In this document: piece by piece, positions 24,901 to 34,163 of the stretch
Position numbering within the stretch: position 1 is the first letter of the stretch
Layout: each line of letters opens with the position of its first letter
Assembly (NCBI RefSeq): GCF_000688395.1
Contig: NZ_JIAG01000004.1
Coordinates: 124,001 to 188,000 of the forward strand
Direction: 5' to 3'
Source: Haematomicrobium sanguinis DSM 21259
Lineage (GTDB): Bacteria; Actinomycetota; Actinomycetes; Actinomycetales; Micrococcaceae
DNA: 64,000 nucleotides
Notes under the pieces: model-generated
Seen by the model: the letters and a program-made list of their open reading frames with translations, nothing else
Database searches by the model: none
Told to the model about the DNA's origin: nothing
Program-made: the position numbers and the translations under genes

Positions 24901-26484
24901 TCACTCAACGCTCGTGTCCTTATTGTCCGCAGTTGCCGCAGTTGCCGCCGCGTCTTCGCGTTGTGCACGTGCTACTTGTTGCAGCTCGCGCATCCAGGCG
25001 GCCGGTTCCACACGGCGCCGGGACGCGGTGGCGGCATCGATTTCGTCAATGAAGAGCCGCTCGCCCACGGCAAGATCGGCCTGAATGACCGCGGGAGAGA
25101 CCGGGCCGTCGGTGGTTTGCACACGCAAGGTCAGGACATCGAACTTTCGCGATAGCGGTCCGCGATGAGTGGTCACCGATTGCACCTTCTGGTGCGGGAC
25201 GATATCGACATTGCGCAAAGCCCTGCCACGACGGGTGACCAGCAGACGATCCGTGCTGGCAAATCCGTTGCGCCGCCACCCCAGCGGCGAAATGAAACGT
25301 ACTCGGCGCGGCGAGGTGGTGTAACCATCGGTGGACGGAGAACCGTCTTTCGGGGCCAGCCCGTGAATGCCGTTGCGCAATAGCGTATCTGCACCGCCTG
25401 GCCCAAGGTTAGAGCCCGGATCTTGAATCACCAGATTCATGATCTGCAACACCTGATCCCAGCTTCCTACCGGAAGCAGAACCGTGCGAACCGTCTTAGC
25501 GCCCTCCCCCGAGGAGGAGCTACCCGCACCATAACCTGCGACATTCATGCTCATCTGGTAGAGGCCGCCGTTCTTGCGCTCGACGAACCGCCATAGAAAT
25601 GGCTGGGTAATCTTGACCGCTTGAATTCGCCCGGGCGGTACGGTCTGTGCGCGCGTATCGAGAAGGCCCGCTCGGAGCCGAAGCCCGTCCGGGCTCTTTG
25701 CGACGCTGAAGTTATAGGAACTGGCAAACGCGCCCCACGCGGCCGCAACCATGCCGACCAGCGCAATGATGAAGGAAAATAGCGTCCACACAGGCACCAC
25801 TTGCGCGAAGATAAGAACCGCAAACACCAGCACACCGACCACAATGAGCAGCACGCTGGAATTGAGCAAGGACGCGATCAGAGTCCGCTTGGGGGGCACC
25901 TGGAGGACCGGAATCTCGGGGGCTTCCGGGATTTGGCGAGTATCGCCGTCGTTCATCTCGATACCGGATGCGCGGCCAAGGATGGTGGCGCGCAATTGCC
26001 GGGCGTCGTCCACGCCAAGGTAGGCCAAGCGGACCGCGGATTCGCCCGCATCCGCAACCTCAAACTTCAATTCGGCCAGGCCGAAGAGCCGGGCCAGGAG
26101 CGGCTGGGAAATGTCCACGGCCTGCACCTTGTCCAGACGCGCCTGCCGATTTTGCTTGAAAATGACGCCGCTTTTGGTGCGTACGTGCTCGCCGGTGACC
26201 TGGTAGAGCGTGACGCGCCAGGCGATGAGAAAGTACACCACGATCACGATCGCGCCGCCGCCCATGATCAGCAGCGGAACCAGGACATCGCCGCGACCGC
26301 CGCGCGCACCCGGGGCGCCGAACATGCCCGCCGCACCGCGCTCGAGGATCGGCCGGCCGACCGCCACGACCAGGATGACGAACACAAACCACCCGCGCAC
26401 CAGCGGAGATACGAGGTGGACGCGGTGCCAGGCGCCGTCGGCGAGATTCCTTTCGGTATTCTCTGGGCGTGCCGGTGCGCTCAT
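24901..26484 (-). CDS. PH-domain membrane protein, YdbT-like
   Basis: This 527-residue protein has repeated bacterial PH (bPH2) domains separated by membrane helix pairs at about residues 30-50, 68-90, 215-240 and 243-265. Typical bPH2 stretches are VTGEHVRTKSGVIFKQNRQARLDKVQAVDIS and RLLVTRRGRALRNVDIVPHQKVQSV. Its start overlaps the stop of the smaller PH protein (ATGA). The pair matches the Bacillus YdbS-YdbT arrangement, which is linked to membrane and bacteriocin stress; the mechanism is unknown. It lies between DUF3180 and panC genes in an otherwise metabolic operon. Confidence 0.85.
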   Translation of the reverse strand: MSAPARPENTERNLADGAWHRVHLVSPLVRGWFVFVILVVAVGRPILERGAAGMFGAPGARGGRGDVLVPLLIMGGGAIVIVVYFLIAWRVTLYQVTGEHVRTKSGVIFKQNRQARLDKVQAVDISQPLLARLFGLAELKFEVADAGESAVRLAYLGVDDARQLRATILGRASGIEMNDGDTRQIPEAPEIPVLQVPPKRTLIASLLNSSVLLIVVGVLVFAVLIFAQVVPVWTLFSFIIALVGMVAAAWGAFASSYNFSVAKSPDGLRLRAGLLDTRAQTVPPGRIQAVKITQPFLWRFVERKNGGLYQMSMNVAGYGAGSSSSGEGAKTVRTVLLPVGSWDQVLQIMNLVIQDPGSNLGPGGADTLLRNGIHGLAPKDGSPSTDGYTTSPRRVRFISPLGWRRNGFASTDRLLVTRRGRALRNVDIVPHQKVQSVTTHRGPLSRKFDVLTLRVQTTDGPVSPAVIQADLAVGERLFIDEIDAATASRRRVEPAAWMRELQQVARAQREDAAATAATADNKDTSVE

Positions 26485-27101
26485 ATGCCCGCCAAGAGCG
26501 CTTCGCCGCGGGCGGAGAGCTGTTCGCGCAAGCGTTCGGCCTCGGCGGCGGGAAGGCCCGGAATGTTCGCGTTCGTCGCAGAGGACGCGGTGTGCAGCTT
26601 CACCGTTGCCAGGCCGAAAGCGCGCAAAATGGGGCCGACCTGCACGTCGACAAACTGCATGCGGCCATAGGGCACCACGACCATGCGCTCAAAAATCACT
26701 CCGCTCTTGACGAGGAGATCCTCGTTGCGTTCGGCGTAACCTATGGCCTTGACTTGGCGCGGGATGAGGAAGAGCGGAATCAAGATCATGAGCGCCGCAA
26801 AGACCGCGAGGATGATGCCAAGCCAGAGTGGGAAGCCGCGCCACGGTCCGGCCGCGCGCAATACCAAGGGGGCGAAGCCGATCACAGCCCACACGAGTGA
26901 GCCGATAGCCCAACCGATGTAGCGCACTTGGAGGTACTTCGGCGAGACGGGCTGCCAGGCAATATCCGGGCCGGGCGCGGCGCCGGGTGTGCCTTGCGCG
27001 GGCCGGTTCGGCACGGGCTGGTTCGGCGCAGGCTGCGGCACGGGCTGGTTCGGCGTGGGCTGTGGCGGGCGCGGCGCACTCATCTCAGGCGTATTCTCCA
27101 T
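26481..27101 (-). CDS. PH-domain membrane protein, YdbS-like
   Basis: This protein has about 206 residues. A Pro/Asn/Gln-rich N-terminus with repeats of PNQPVPQPAPNQPV precedes two membrane helices (about residues 60-80 and 85-110) and one bPH2 domain with EDLLVKSGVIFERMVVVPYGRMQFVDVQVGPILRAFGLATVKLHT. ATG 27101 has GGAAG at good spacing and overlaps the DUF3180 stop; ATG 27083 forms a TGAGATG junction and is the alternative. It is translationally coupled to the larger PH protein. Confidence 0.83.
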   Translation of the reverse strand: MENTPEMSAPRPPQPTPNQPVPQPAPNQPVPNRPAQGTPGAAPGPDIAWQPVSPKYLQVRYIGWAIGSLVWAVIGFAPLVLRAAGPWRGFPLWLGIILAVFAALMILIPLFLIPRQVKAIGYAERNEDLLVKSGVIFERMVVVPYGRMQFVDVQVGPILRAFGLATVKLHTASSATNANIPGLPAAEAERLREQLSARGEALLAGI

Positions 27102-27570
27102 GGTCTTCCGTTCCCCGTTCTGCCCCATCGGTGTCTTGCGGCGGGATTTTGCAAAAGTTTTCCACGATGTAGCCGACAGCCACGAGAGCGAGCCCGGTGC
27201 CGATGAGCGCCAACGCATTCCAGGTGTTGCCGTGATTCGCGCGCTCGCTCCAGGTGGCGAGTTGATCCACCATGAGCCCGGCATGCCACCCCACAATGAG
27301 GGCTCCGGTGTAGGCCAGCGCTTGACCGAGGACCAAGATGCGCACGGCTACCAGCGGCGAAAGTTTCGTATCCTTCCCGTCCCGCAATCGCTTCACTCGC
27401 CAACCCATGTAGAGCGTGAAACCGCCCACTGCAACCAGCGTGATGATGGATTCGTAGGGTAGGACAAGCGTGGGCCAGCCTTGGCGGGTGCCCCAAAGGT
27501 TGACCAGCCAGGACAGAATGGCCGTGACGGCGGCGGTCAGCGCGAGCCAACGTGCGCGAAGTTTACTCAT
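27085..27570 (-). CDS. DUF3180 membrane protein
   Basis: This is a 161-residue protein with four predicted membrane helices (about residues 8-24, 38-55, 75-98 and 118-140). The order LVLGQALAYTGALIVGWHAGLMVDQL matches DUF3180, a family found almost only in actinobacterial folate operons after folK. ATG at 27570 overlaps the folK stop by 8 bases, while the longer upstream frame is folK in another phase. The function is unknown; constant linkage to fol genes is the only clue. Confidence 0.85.
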   Translation of the reverse strand: MSKLRARWLALTAAVTAILSWLVNLWGTRQGWPTLVLPYESIITLVAVGGFTLYMGWRVKRLRDGKDTKLSPLVAVRILVLGQALAYTGALIVGWHAGLMVDQLATWSERANHGNTWNALALIGTGLALVAVGYIVENFCKIPPQDTDGAERGTEDHGEYA

Positions 27571-28054
27571 CGACGCGCACCAGCCCGTCTGCGTCTTCGG
27601 CGCGGGCGGCGAGCTCGGCCACTTTTTCACCATCCAGTGTCGCCTCGGGATCCATCCAAGCCCACGGTTGCAAGACAAAGGCGCGTTCGGCGGCGCGCGG
27701 GTGCGGGAGGGTCAAGGCGGGGTCGTCGCTGCGCTCTTCAGCGTAGGTGATGATGTCGATGTCCAAGGTGCGCGGCCCCCAGCGGACCTCGCGGGTGCGG
27801 TGGTGCCGGTTTTCGACGCTTTGGGTGTGCGCAAGGAGTTCGCCGCTGGAGAGGACCGTGGCGACCTCAATGACCTGGTTGAGGTAATCGGGTTGCTCCG
27901 GTCCGCCGACCGCTTTGGACCGGATGCGCGGGGACCTTTTCAAAATGCGCACAGTCCCCTCGGCTTCCAAGTCTTCTAGCGCACCGTCGAGTTCGCTGGC
28001 AGAGTCGCCGAGATTGCTCCCCAAAGCCAGAACTGCCGTCTGTGCGTCCTGCAC
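27563..28054 (-). CDS. folK: FolK, 6-hydroxymethyl-dihydropterin pyrophosphokinase
   Basis: FolK transfers pyrophosphate from ATP to 6-hydroxymethyl-7,8-dihydropterin. LALGSNLGDSASEL at the N-terminus, the VENRHHRTREVRWGPRTLDIDIITY active-site stretch and LPHPRAAERAFVLQPW are all present. GTG at 28054 has AGAGGAG seven bases upstream and yields 163 residues; the longer frame to 28162 runs into the palindrome upstream and is unlikely. It is separated from folB by 173 bases, the largest gap in the fol cluster. Confidence 0.94.
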   Translation of the reverse strand: MQDAQTAVLALGSNLGDSASELDGALEDLEAEGTVRILKRSPRIRSKAVGGPEQPDYLNQVIEVATVLSSGELLAHTQSVENRHHRTREVRWGPRTLDIDIITYAEERSDDPALTLPHPRAAERAFVLQPWAWMDPEATLDGEKVAELAARAEDADGLVRVDE

Positions 28055-28163
28055 CCGAACTCCTCTCCGCACGCCACTTGCCCTGTAGTTCCAGTCTAGG
28101 TGCCCCGACGCCGGCATGCCGTCCGCGTCCGAGCTGCAATGCGGGTCCACTCCACGCCTCAAG

Positions 28164-28188
28164 TAGACCCATAACAGTTATGGGTCTA
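28164..28188. repeat. 25-base near-perfect palindrome between folB and folK
   Basis: TAGACCCATAAC (28164-28175), one central A, and GTTATGGGTCTA (28177-28188) pair over 12 bp. It lies in the 173-base gap between the folB stop and the folK start, and AT-rich positions alternate with GGG/CCC. It could be an operator, an mRNA hairpin or another member of the intergenic palindromes. Nothing else is evident in 28055-28227. Confidence 0.85.
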
Positions 28189-28227
28189 GATCAGCGCCGA
28201 ACTCGACCCCGGCACCGCGTCCAGAAC

Positions 28228-28653
28228 TCAGGCCGTCCTAAAAATGGACACCGTCACGTCATTGAACGGCACCGGGATCGGCGCTTTCGGTTTGTGGATG
28301 GTGAGTCGAATCGCGGCAACCTCGAACTCGGCCAGGATCCGCGCCGCGGTGCGCTCGGCGAGAGTTTCAATGAGATTGACCGGTTCGGTCGCGATCTCTT
28401 CGCGAATGAGTTCGGCGACTTCTGCGTAGTTGGCGGTTTTGGTCAGATCATCGCCAGCAGCCGCCGCCCGCGTATCCAAAAACAGTGTCACATCGGCAAT
28501 AAACGGCTGCCCCTCGCGCCGCTCATTGTCCAACACGCCGTGAAATCCCACCGCCGTCACACCCGTCACCGTGACTTGGTCAAGCCCGTCGACGCCGCCG
28601 CCCGCCGCCACATCCCCGGCACCCCCGGCTACGGGTCCGGCGTCCAGGCTCAC
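28228..28653 (-). CDS. folB: FolB, dihydroneopterin aldolase
   Basis: FolB converts dihydroneopterin to 6-hydroxymethyl-dihydropterin and glycolaldehyde. Family motifs are VTAVGFHGVLDNERREGQPF, with the substrate-contacting Glu, then TANYAEVAELI, NLIETLAERTAARIL and HKPKAPIPVPFNDVTVSI with the catalytic Lys. A Gly/Ala-rich extension of about 25 residues precedes the core. The GTG start overlaps the folP stop (GTGA). Confidence 0.93.
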   Translation of the reverse strand: MSLDAGPVAGGAGDVAAGGGVDGLDQVTVTGVTAVGFHGVLDNERREGQPFIADVTLFLDTRAAAAGDDLTKTANYAEVAELIREEIATEPVNLIETLAERTAARILAEFEVAAIRLTIHKPKAPIPVPFNDVTVSIFRTA

Positions 28654-29576
28654 AGCCCGCTCTCCGTCCGCGCCTTGTTAATGGTTTGCATCGTCAGCAC
28701 AGCGGCCAGGTTTCCCGGCACGTCGTGGACCCTAACACCCCACACACCGGCGGTGCTTAAGTGCGCGGTGGTCGCGATCGTGGCGGCGTCCCGCTCCTGC
28801 GGCGGCACCTCTTTGCCCCCGCGGGACAGTAGCGCCCCGAGGAAACGCTTCCGGCTCGTCCCCACAAGAATCCGGTCGCTCACTTCATACAGCCGCGCAA
28901 TTTCGGCGATCAGCTGCCAGTTGTCCTCGGCGGTCTTAGCGAAGCCGAGCCCCGGATCGGCAATGATCTTTCCGGCGTCCACACCGGCTGACACAAAACG
29001 CTCCTTGACCGAGTTCATCTCGGCAACGACCTCAGAAATCAGGTTGCCGTACTGGGCCTGCGAGTCCATTGTTTGCGCGTCACCGCGACGGTGCATGAGC
29101 ACATACCACACGTCATTCTGCGCAATGACCGAAGGCATTTCGGCATCAAAATTCAGTCCGGAGACATCATTGATGATCTTCGCTCCAGCCTCAATCGCGG
29201 CCCTCGCCGTCGAGGCATTCACGGTGTCAACGCTGACCAGAACGCCGGCCTTCACGAGCGCTTGCACCACCGGCAGCACCCGGCGCTGCTCCTCGTCCTC
29301 CGGCACCCGCTCGGCTCCGGGCCGAGTCGACTCGCCGCCCACGTCGATAATGTCGGCGCCCGCGTAGTGCATCTTCAAACCGTGCGCGATCGCATCGTCG
29401 ACGTTCTTGTATTTCCCACCGTCGCTAAAGGAGTCCGGGGTGACGTTCAATACTCCCATCACCAGGGTCCGGTCGGTCGGCAGCTCGGCAAAAGTTTTGG
29501 GGCTCCGCACCCGGCGCACGGTGGGCAAGGGAGAGGTTGCCGGTCCGGTTCCGGGGGCTGCGGCGAGTGAATCCAT
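28650..29576 (-). CDS. folP: FolP, dihydropteroate synthase
   Basis: FolP condenses 6-hydroxymethyl-dihydropterin pyrophosphate with p-aminobenzoate, the step blocked by sulfonamides. The signatures MGVLNVTPDSFSDGGKY, DIIDVGGESTRPGAERV, IINDVSGLN, ADPGLGFAKT and the C-terminal GVRVHDV are visible. It has 308 residues, slightly long because of an N-terminal extension of about 35 residues. It lies 42 bases after folE. Confidence 0.96.
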   Translation of the reverse strand: MDSLAAAPGTGPATSPLPTVRRVRSPKTFAELPTDRTLVMGVLNVTPDSFSDGGKYKNVDDAIAHGLKMHYAGADIIDVGGESTRPGAERVPEDEEQRRVLPVVQALVKAGVLVSVDTVNASTARAAIEAGAKIINDVSGLNFDAEMPSVIAQNDVWYVLMHRRGDAQTMDSQAQYGNLISEVVAEMNSVKERFVSAGVDAGKIIADPGLGFAKTAEDNWQLIAEIARLYEVSDRILVGTSRKRFLGALLSRGGKEVPPQERDAATIATTAHLSTAGVWGVRVHDVPGNLAAVLTMQTINKARTESGL

Positions 29577-29618
29577 GAGTGAGCCTTCGCGTCAGATGGG
29601 CCAAAAGTAGGGGCGTCG

Positions 29619-30221
29619 TTAGCCCAAGATGAGGCTCATCGCCTCGGCACGAGTCGCGCTGTCGCGCAATTGCCCGCGCACCGCTGACGTTACCGTTTTC
29701 GCCCCGGGTTTGCGAACTCCGCGCATCGACATGCACAGGTGTTCGCATTCGATAACGCAAATGGCGCCGCGCGGATTCAGGTGCTCCATCAACGCATCGA
29801 CAATCTGCGAGGTCAGCCGCTCCTGCACCTGGGGGCGCCGCGCGAACAGATCCACCAGCCGCGCCAGCTTGCTCAGCCCCGTGACCTTCCCATCAACCGA
29901 GGGAATGTAGCCAATATGCGCGCTCCCGTGAAACGGCACCAGGTGATGCTCGCACATCGAGTAGAACGGGATGTCCTTGACCAGCACCATTTCATCGTGC
30001 TGAATATCAAAGGTCGTGGACAAAATATCCGCCGGATCCTGGCCAATCCCGGAAAACACCTCGGCGTAGGAGCGCGCCACCCGCGCCGGCGTATCCTTCA
30101 GCCCGTCGCGGTCGGGGTCCTCGCCGACGGCGATCAGGATTTCCCGGACCGCCTTCTCGATGCGCTCCAGGTCCATGTCCTGATGTTCGACGACGCCCCT
30201 CGCCTTTTCGGCGTCACTCAC
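29619..30221 (-). CDS. folE: FolE, GTP cyclohydrolase I
   Basis: FolE opens GTP to dihydroneopterin triphosphate, the first step of folate synthesis. The zinc ligands lie in [22 protein letters not shown] and in [40 protein letters not shown] is conserved. The 200-residue length is normal. The start GTG overlaps the ftsH stop (GTGA), coupling folate synthesis to ftsH as in many actinobacteria. Confidence 0.96.
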   Translation of the reverse strand: MSDAEKARGVVEHQDMDLERIEKAVREILIAVGEDPDRDGLKDTPARVARSYAEVFSGIGQDPADILSTTFDIQHDEMVLVKDIPFYSMCEHHLVPFHGSAHIGYIPSVDGKVTGLSKLARLVDLFARRPQVQERLTSQIVDALMEHLNPRGAICVIECEHLCMSMRGVRKPGAKTVTSAVRGQLRDSATRAEAMSLILG

Positions 30222-32311
30222 CGTGGTTCTCCCGCACCGGGGCCGGTCTCCGGCAGATCGTTCGGACCGTCACCGCCCACGTCGGTAATGGGGTTGCTTG
30301 GCGGGGTCGCGTCTGGGCTCAGCACCCCTTCCACATCGGTGACCGCGGCCTCAAAGGAGGAATCCGCGCCTTCTTCAGTATCGCCGTCGTTCTTCTTTTC
30401 TTCCGCGGCCTTTTCCTTGCTGGATTTGACCGGCGGGACATCGTGAACCGGGCGGGATTCCTTGGAGAGCCAAACTAGGCGGAAGTCCCGCTTCTTCACG
30501 TCCGCGAAGATTTCGGCGATTTCGGCTTCGTTGAGGGTCTCGCGCTCGAGGAGCTCATAGGCCAGGCGATCCAGGACGTCGCGATTGTCGGTGAGGATTT
30601 GGTAGGCCTCGTCATGCGCGGTGTCGATGAGACGGCGCACCTCTTCATCGACGACGTACGCGACCTGGTCCGAGTAGTCTCGCTCGCTGGCCATGTCACG
30701 GCCGAGGAACGGTTCGCCGGAGCCCTGGCCGAGCTTGACCGAGCCGATGCGCTCGCTCATGCCGTACTGGGTGACCATTTTGCGGGCGGTGGCGGTCGCC
30801 TTTTCGATGTCGTTGGAGGCGCCGGTGGACGGATCGTGGAAGACGATTTCTTCGGCGACACGGCCGCCCATCGCATAGGCGAGTTGATCCAGGAGCTCGT
30901 TGCGGGTAACCGAGTATTTGTCATCGGTGGGGAGCACCATGGTGTAGCCGAGGGCGCGGCCGCGCGGCAGGATGGTGACCTTGGTGACCGGATCCGAGTT
31001 GCGCAACGCCGCGGCGACGAGAGCGTGACCGCCCTCGTGATAGGCGGTGATCTTGCGTTCGTGCTCGCTCATTATTCGGCTGCGCTTTTGCGGACCGGCA
31101 ATGACCCGGTCGATCGCTTCGTCGAGGGCGCGGTCGTCGATGAGTTGCGCGTTGGAGCGGGCGGTCAGGAGCGCGGCTTCGTTGAGGACGTTGGCGAGAT
31201 CCGCACCGGTGAAGCCCGGCGACCGTTTCGCGACCGAGTTCAAATCCACGCCGGGTGCCATCGGCTTGCCCTTGGCGTGCACTTCCAGGATTTGCTGGCG
31301 GCCCTTTAAGTCCGGTGCTTCCACCGCAATTTGACGGTCGAAACGCCCGGGGCGCAAAAGCGCCGGGTCCAGCACGTCGGGGCGGTTGGTGGCGGCAATC
31401 AGGATGACGTTGGTTTTGACGTCGAAGCCGTCCATTTCCACGAGCAACTGGTTCAGGGTCTGCTCGCGTTCGTCATTGCCGCCGCCGATACCGGCGCCGC
31501 GGTGCCGTCCAACGGCGTCGATTTCGTCGATGAAGACGATGGCGGCCGGGTTTTGCTTGGCCTGCTCGAAGAGGTCGCGGACACGCGAGGCGCCGACGCC
31601 GACAAACATTTCGACGAAGTCGGAACCGGAAATCGAATAGAAGGGCACCCCGGCCTCTCCCGCGACGGCGCGGGCGAGGAGTGTTTTACCGGTGCCGGGA
31701 GGGCCGTAGAGGAGCACGCCCTTGGGGATTCTCGCGCCGACGGCCTGGAACTTTTCGGGTTCGGCGAGGAACTCCTTGATCTCCTGAATTTCTTCGACGG
31801 CCTCGTCCGCGCCAGCAACGTCCTGGAAGGTGACCTGGGGCATGTCCTTGTTGAACATCTTGGCCTTGGACTTGCCAAACTGCATGACCTTGGAGCCCCC
31901 GCCTTGCATGCGGGAGAAAATAAACCAGAAGATCAGCAAGAAGATAACCAGGGGCAACAGGAAGCCCAGCATGGAGATCAGCCAGTTGTTTTCGATGGGC
32001 CGATCGTCATAGGACTCGAGGTTTGCCTGGTTGATGGCGTCCACCGCGTCCTCGGCGCGCGCGCCCGAGTACAGGAAGTAGACGCTGGTGCCCTTGTCCT
32101 CGTAGGCCTCTTTAAGGTTCAGGTCCACGCGGCTTTCGCCATCGTTAATGCGGGCTTCTTTGACCTTGTTGTCTTCGAGCAGGCTCATGCCCACGCTCGT
32201 GTCGACCTTGGCCGAGCCCTGCTGGGTAAACAGCGGGAACACGGCAAGCAGCACCACAACCGCCAACAGGATCCAGATCAGTGGACCCTTGAAAATCTTC
32301 TTCGCGTTCAT
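30218..32311 (-). CDS. ftsH: FtsH, membrane-bound AAA+ zinc metalloprotease
   Basis: This ATP-dependent protease degrades damaged membrane and regulatory proteins. Two transmembrane helices (about residues 9-27 and 103-125) flank a short periplasmic domain. The AAA domain has Walker A GPPGTGKT, Walker [12 protein letters not shown] and the second region of homology in [14 protein letters not shown]. The protease site is HEGGH in [16 protein letters not shown] disordered acidic tail of about 70 residues ends the protein. ATG at 32311 gives the family start [16 protein letters not shown] at 32350 is an upstream option. It heads the fol operon. Confidence 0.96.
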   Translation of the reverse strand: MNAKKIFKGPLIWILLAVVVLLAVFPLFTQQGSAKVDTSVGMSLLEDNKVKEARINDGESRVDLNLKEAYEDKGTSVYFLYSGARAEDAVDAINQANLESYDDRPIENNWLISMLGFLLPLVIFLLIFWFIFSRMQGGGSKVMQFGKSKAKMFNKDMPQVTFQDVAGADEAVEEIQEIKEFLAEPEKFQAVGARIPKGVLLYGPPGTGKTLLARAVAGEAGVPFYSISGSDFVEMFVGVGASRVRDLFEQAKQNPAAIVFIDEIDAVGRHRGAGIGGGNDEREQTLNQLLVEMDGFDVKTNVILIAATNRPDVLDPALLRPGRFDRQIAVEAPDLKGRQQILEVHAKGKPMAPGVDLNSVAKRSPGFTGADLANVLNEAALLTARSNAQLIDDRALDEAIDRVIAGPQKRSRIMSEHERKITAYHEGGHALVAAALRNSDPVTKVTILPRGRALGYTMVLPTDDKYSVTRNELLDQLAYAMGGRVAEEIVFHDPSTGASNDIEKATATARKMVTQYGMSERIGSVKLGQGSGEPFLGRDMASERDYSDQVAYVVDEEVRRLIDTAHDEAYQILTDNRDVLDRLAYELLERETLNEAEIAEIFADVKKRDFRLVWLSKESRPVHDVPPVKSSKEKAAEEKKNDGDTEEGADSSFEAAVTDVEGVLSPDATPPSNPITDVGGDGPNDLPETGPGAGEPR

Positions 32312-32363
32312 CAAAAATGGGCAGGCGTCGCCCAGTCCCTTCCACGGCACAAACTTCTACAAC

Positions 32364-32390
32364 ATGACAAGCAGGTTTCCAGCTTGTCAT
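32364..32390. promoter_or_regulatory. 9-bp inverted repeat upstream of ftsH
   Basis: ATGACAAGC (32364-32372) and GCTTGTCAT (32382-32390) flank a 9-base spacer, 53 bases upstream of the ftsH ATG. Symmetry and position suit an operator or a leader hairpin; no known regulator consensus is recognised. Confidence 0.4.
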
Positions 32391-32479
32391 TATTCCTTGG
32401 TAATCACGTATTTGAGAACCGTTTTGTTCCCAAGGCTTAACTGCCCGCGCCCTTAACCCGCCACTTCCTTCGCCAAGAA

Positions 32480-32506
32480 GGCAGCTGTCGGCAGCTGGCG
32501 GCAGCT
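32480..32506. repeat. Three tandem 10-base GCAGCT repeats at the 3' end of hpt
   Basis: GCAGCT recurs at 32481, 32491 and 32501 with a strict 10-base period, ending at the hpt stop. The word is self-complementary, so the copies can also fold as alternative hairpins. It may be slippage-prone or a weak terminator. Confidence 0.5.
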
Positions 32507-32507
32507 C

Positions 32508-33059
32508 CTACTCGTAGACGTGCGGCGCAAGCGTCCCGACGAAGTCCAGATTGCGGTACTTCTCGGCAAAATCCAGCCCGTACCCGACCACAAACTCGTT
32601 CGGGATATCAAAGCCGACGTACTTGACGTCAATCGGCACCTTCGCGGCCTCGGGCTTGCGCAGCAGAGTGCAGATCTCGATGCTCGCGGTCCCGCGCGAT
32701 TCCAGGTTGGACTTCAGCCAGGAGAGGGTCAGCCCGGAATCGATAATGTCCTCGACAATGAGCACGTGCTTGCCCATCAGGTCGGTTTCTAGGTCCTTCA
32801 AAATCCGCACCACGCCGGAGGATTGCGTCCCCGAACCGTAAGAGGAGACGGCCATCCAGTCCATCGTCACGTGTGAGTGCAACGCCCGCGCCAGGTCCGC
32901 CATAATCATGACGGCGCCCTTGAGCACGCCCACCAACAGCACATCGCGACCCTCGTAGTCCCGGTCAATTTCAGCGGCGAGCTCGCGAACCCGTTGCTCG
33001 ATGTCTTCCTTGCTGTACAGAACGTGCTTGAGGTCCGCTTGGACGTCGCTTGAATCCAC
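32508..33059 (-). CDS. hpt: Hypoxanthine phosphoribosyltransferase
   Basis: Hpt salvages hypoxanthine and guanine to IMP and GMP. The PRPP-binding loop is VLIVEDIIDSGLTLSWL. LLVGVLKGAVMIMADLARAL and the C-terminal VGYGLDFAEKYRNL are conserved. It has 183 residues. It lies 27 bases after tilS on the same strand; the tilS-hpt-ftsH order is widely conserved. Confidence 0.96.
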   Translation of the reverse strand: MDSSDVQADLKHVLYSKEDIEQRVRELAAEIDRDYEGRDVLLVGVLKGAVMIMADLARALHSHVTMDWMAVSSYGSGTQSSGVVRILKDLETDLMGKHVLIVEDIIDSGLTLSWLKSNLESRGTASIEICTLLRKPEAAKVPIDVKYVGFDIPNEFVVGYGLDFAEKYRNLDFVGTLAPHVYE

Positions 33060-33086
33060 CCAAATCTCCTGGAGTGCGCTAAATTT

Positions 33087-34163
33087 TTACCCGCCCGGCG
33101 GCGCGGTTTCTTTAAACACAAGATTGCCATATTCGCGGCCCGTTTTGCCACGCACCTGGCGCCACACACTCACCTTCCCGGACATCTGCACGGGCCCTGC
33201 GGACCCGGTGCGCGCCAGTAGAGTTTCGGCCGCCGAAATCCGCTCTTGCGTGGGTTGTTCCCCACCACAATGTACGACGGCGCGTGCCAGCAACCGCGCA
33301 CGGATTGCCTTAGGCGCCTCCCGCAAGTCGCGTTCGGCCAGCAGTAATCCTTCCTCGGATTCTCGGGCAATTCTGGCGAATTCCCGGTCAACGTGCTGAT
33401 CAATGAAGTCGGCATCTGCCGCGAGTATCGCGGCGCTGCGGTGCAACGCTTTAGCAACCCCCGGACCCAATTGCGCTTCGAGGTAGGGGAGCACCTCGGT
33501 GCGTACCCGCGAGCGCGCGAACCGCGGGTTAGAGTTGTCCGGGTCTTGCCACGGTTCAAACCCCAAGACACCGGCGATGTGTTCGGTATCACCGCGAGTG
33601 AGGTTGATGAACGGGCGCAGCAAATTGACGCGCTGTCCAGACTCGGTTGCTACCGTGTTGGCGACCGGCATCCCGGAGAGCGATCGGGTACCCGAGCCGC
33701 GAGCGAGCCCCAAGAGAACCTGTTCCGCTTGGTCATTGAGAGTATGCCCCAACAACACGAGTTCCGCGCCGGTTTCAGCGCGCGCCTCGGCAAATGCCGC
33801 GTAGCGGGCGGCGCGGGCGCTGGCCTCGGGGCCAAGTCCGTGCCCGGATTCGACCGTGACGCCCTTGACGATCACCGGGTCCAGGCCAAGTTCTCCTATC
33901 GCCTGCGCGGTACGCACGGAAACCTCGCGAGTTTCCGGTTGCAGGCCGTGATCCACCACCACGGCGCCGACCCGAAGCGCGCGCGTGCCATCGGAGCGCA
34001 CTCGATTGAAGTACTCGGCGACCCCGGCAAGCGCCAATGAGTCCGCGCCGCCGCTACAGGCGATCAACACCAGCGGAGTGTCTCCGCTTTCTAACCACGG
34101 TGCGAGCGCGGCCCGCAACTCGTTGCGCGCCGTCGCGACAGTCGGGTCGAGCCGACGCTTCAC
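33087..34163 (-). CDS. tilS: tRNA(Ile)-lysidine synthase
   Basis: TilS converts C34 of tRNA-Ile(CAU) to lysidine so that it reads AUA. The ATP pyrophosphatase P-loop is in VLIACSGGADSLALAGV. Helices with LLGHTLNDQAEQVLLGLARGSG and the C-terminal substrate-binding region follow. GTG at 34163 overlaps the upstream stop (GTGA), giving 358 residues; the longer frame to 34247 is the shadow of the metalloprotease gene. Confidence 0.94.
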   Translation of the reverse strand: MKRRLDPTVATARNELRAALAPWLESGDTPLVLIACSGGADSLALAGVAEYFNRVRSDGTRALRVGAVVVDHGLQPETREVSVRTAQAIGELGLDPVIVKGVTVESGHGLGPEASARAARYAAFAEARAETGAELVLLGHTLNDQAEQVLLGLARGSGTRSLSGMPVANTVATESGQRVNLLRPFINLTRGDTEHIAGVLGFEPWQDPDNSNPRFARSRVRTEVLPYLEAQLGPGVAKALHRSAAILAADADFIDQHVDREFARIARESEEGLLLAERDLREAPKAIRARLLARAVVHCGGEQPTQERISAAETLLARTGSAGPVQMSGKVSVWRQVRGKTGREYGNLVFKETAPPGG

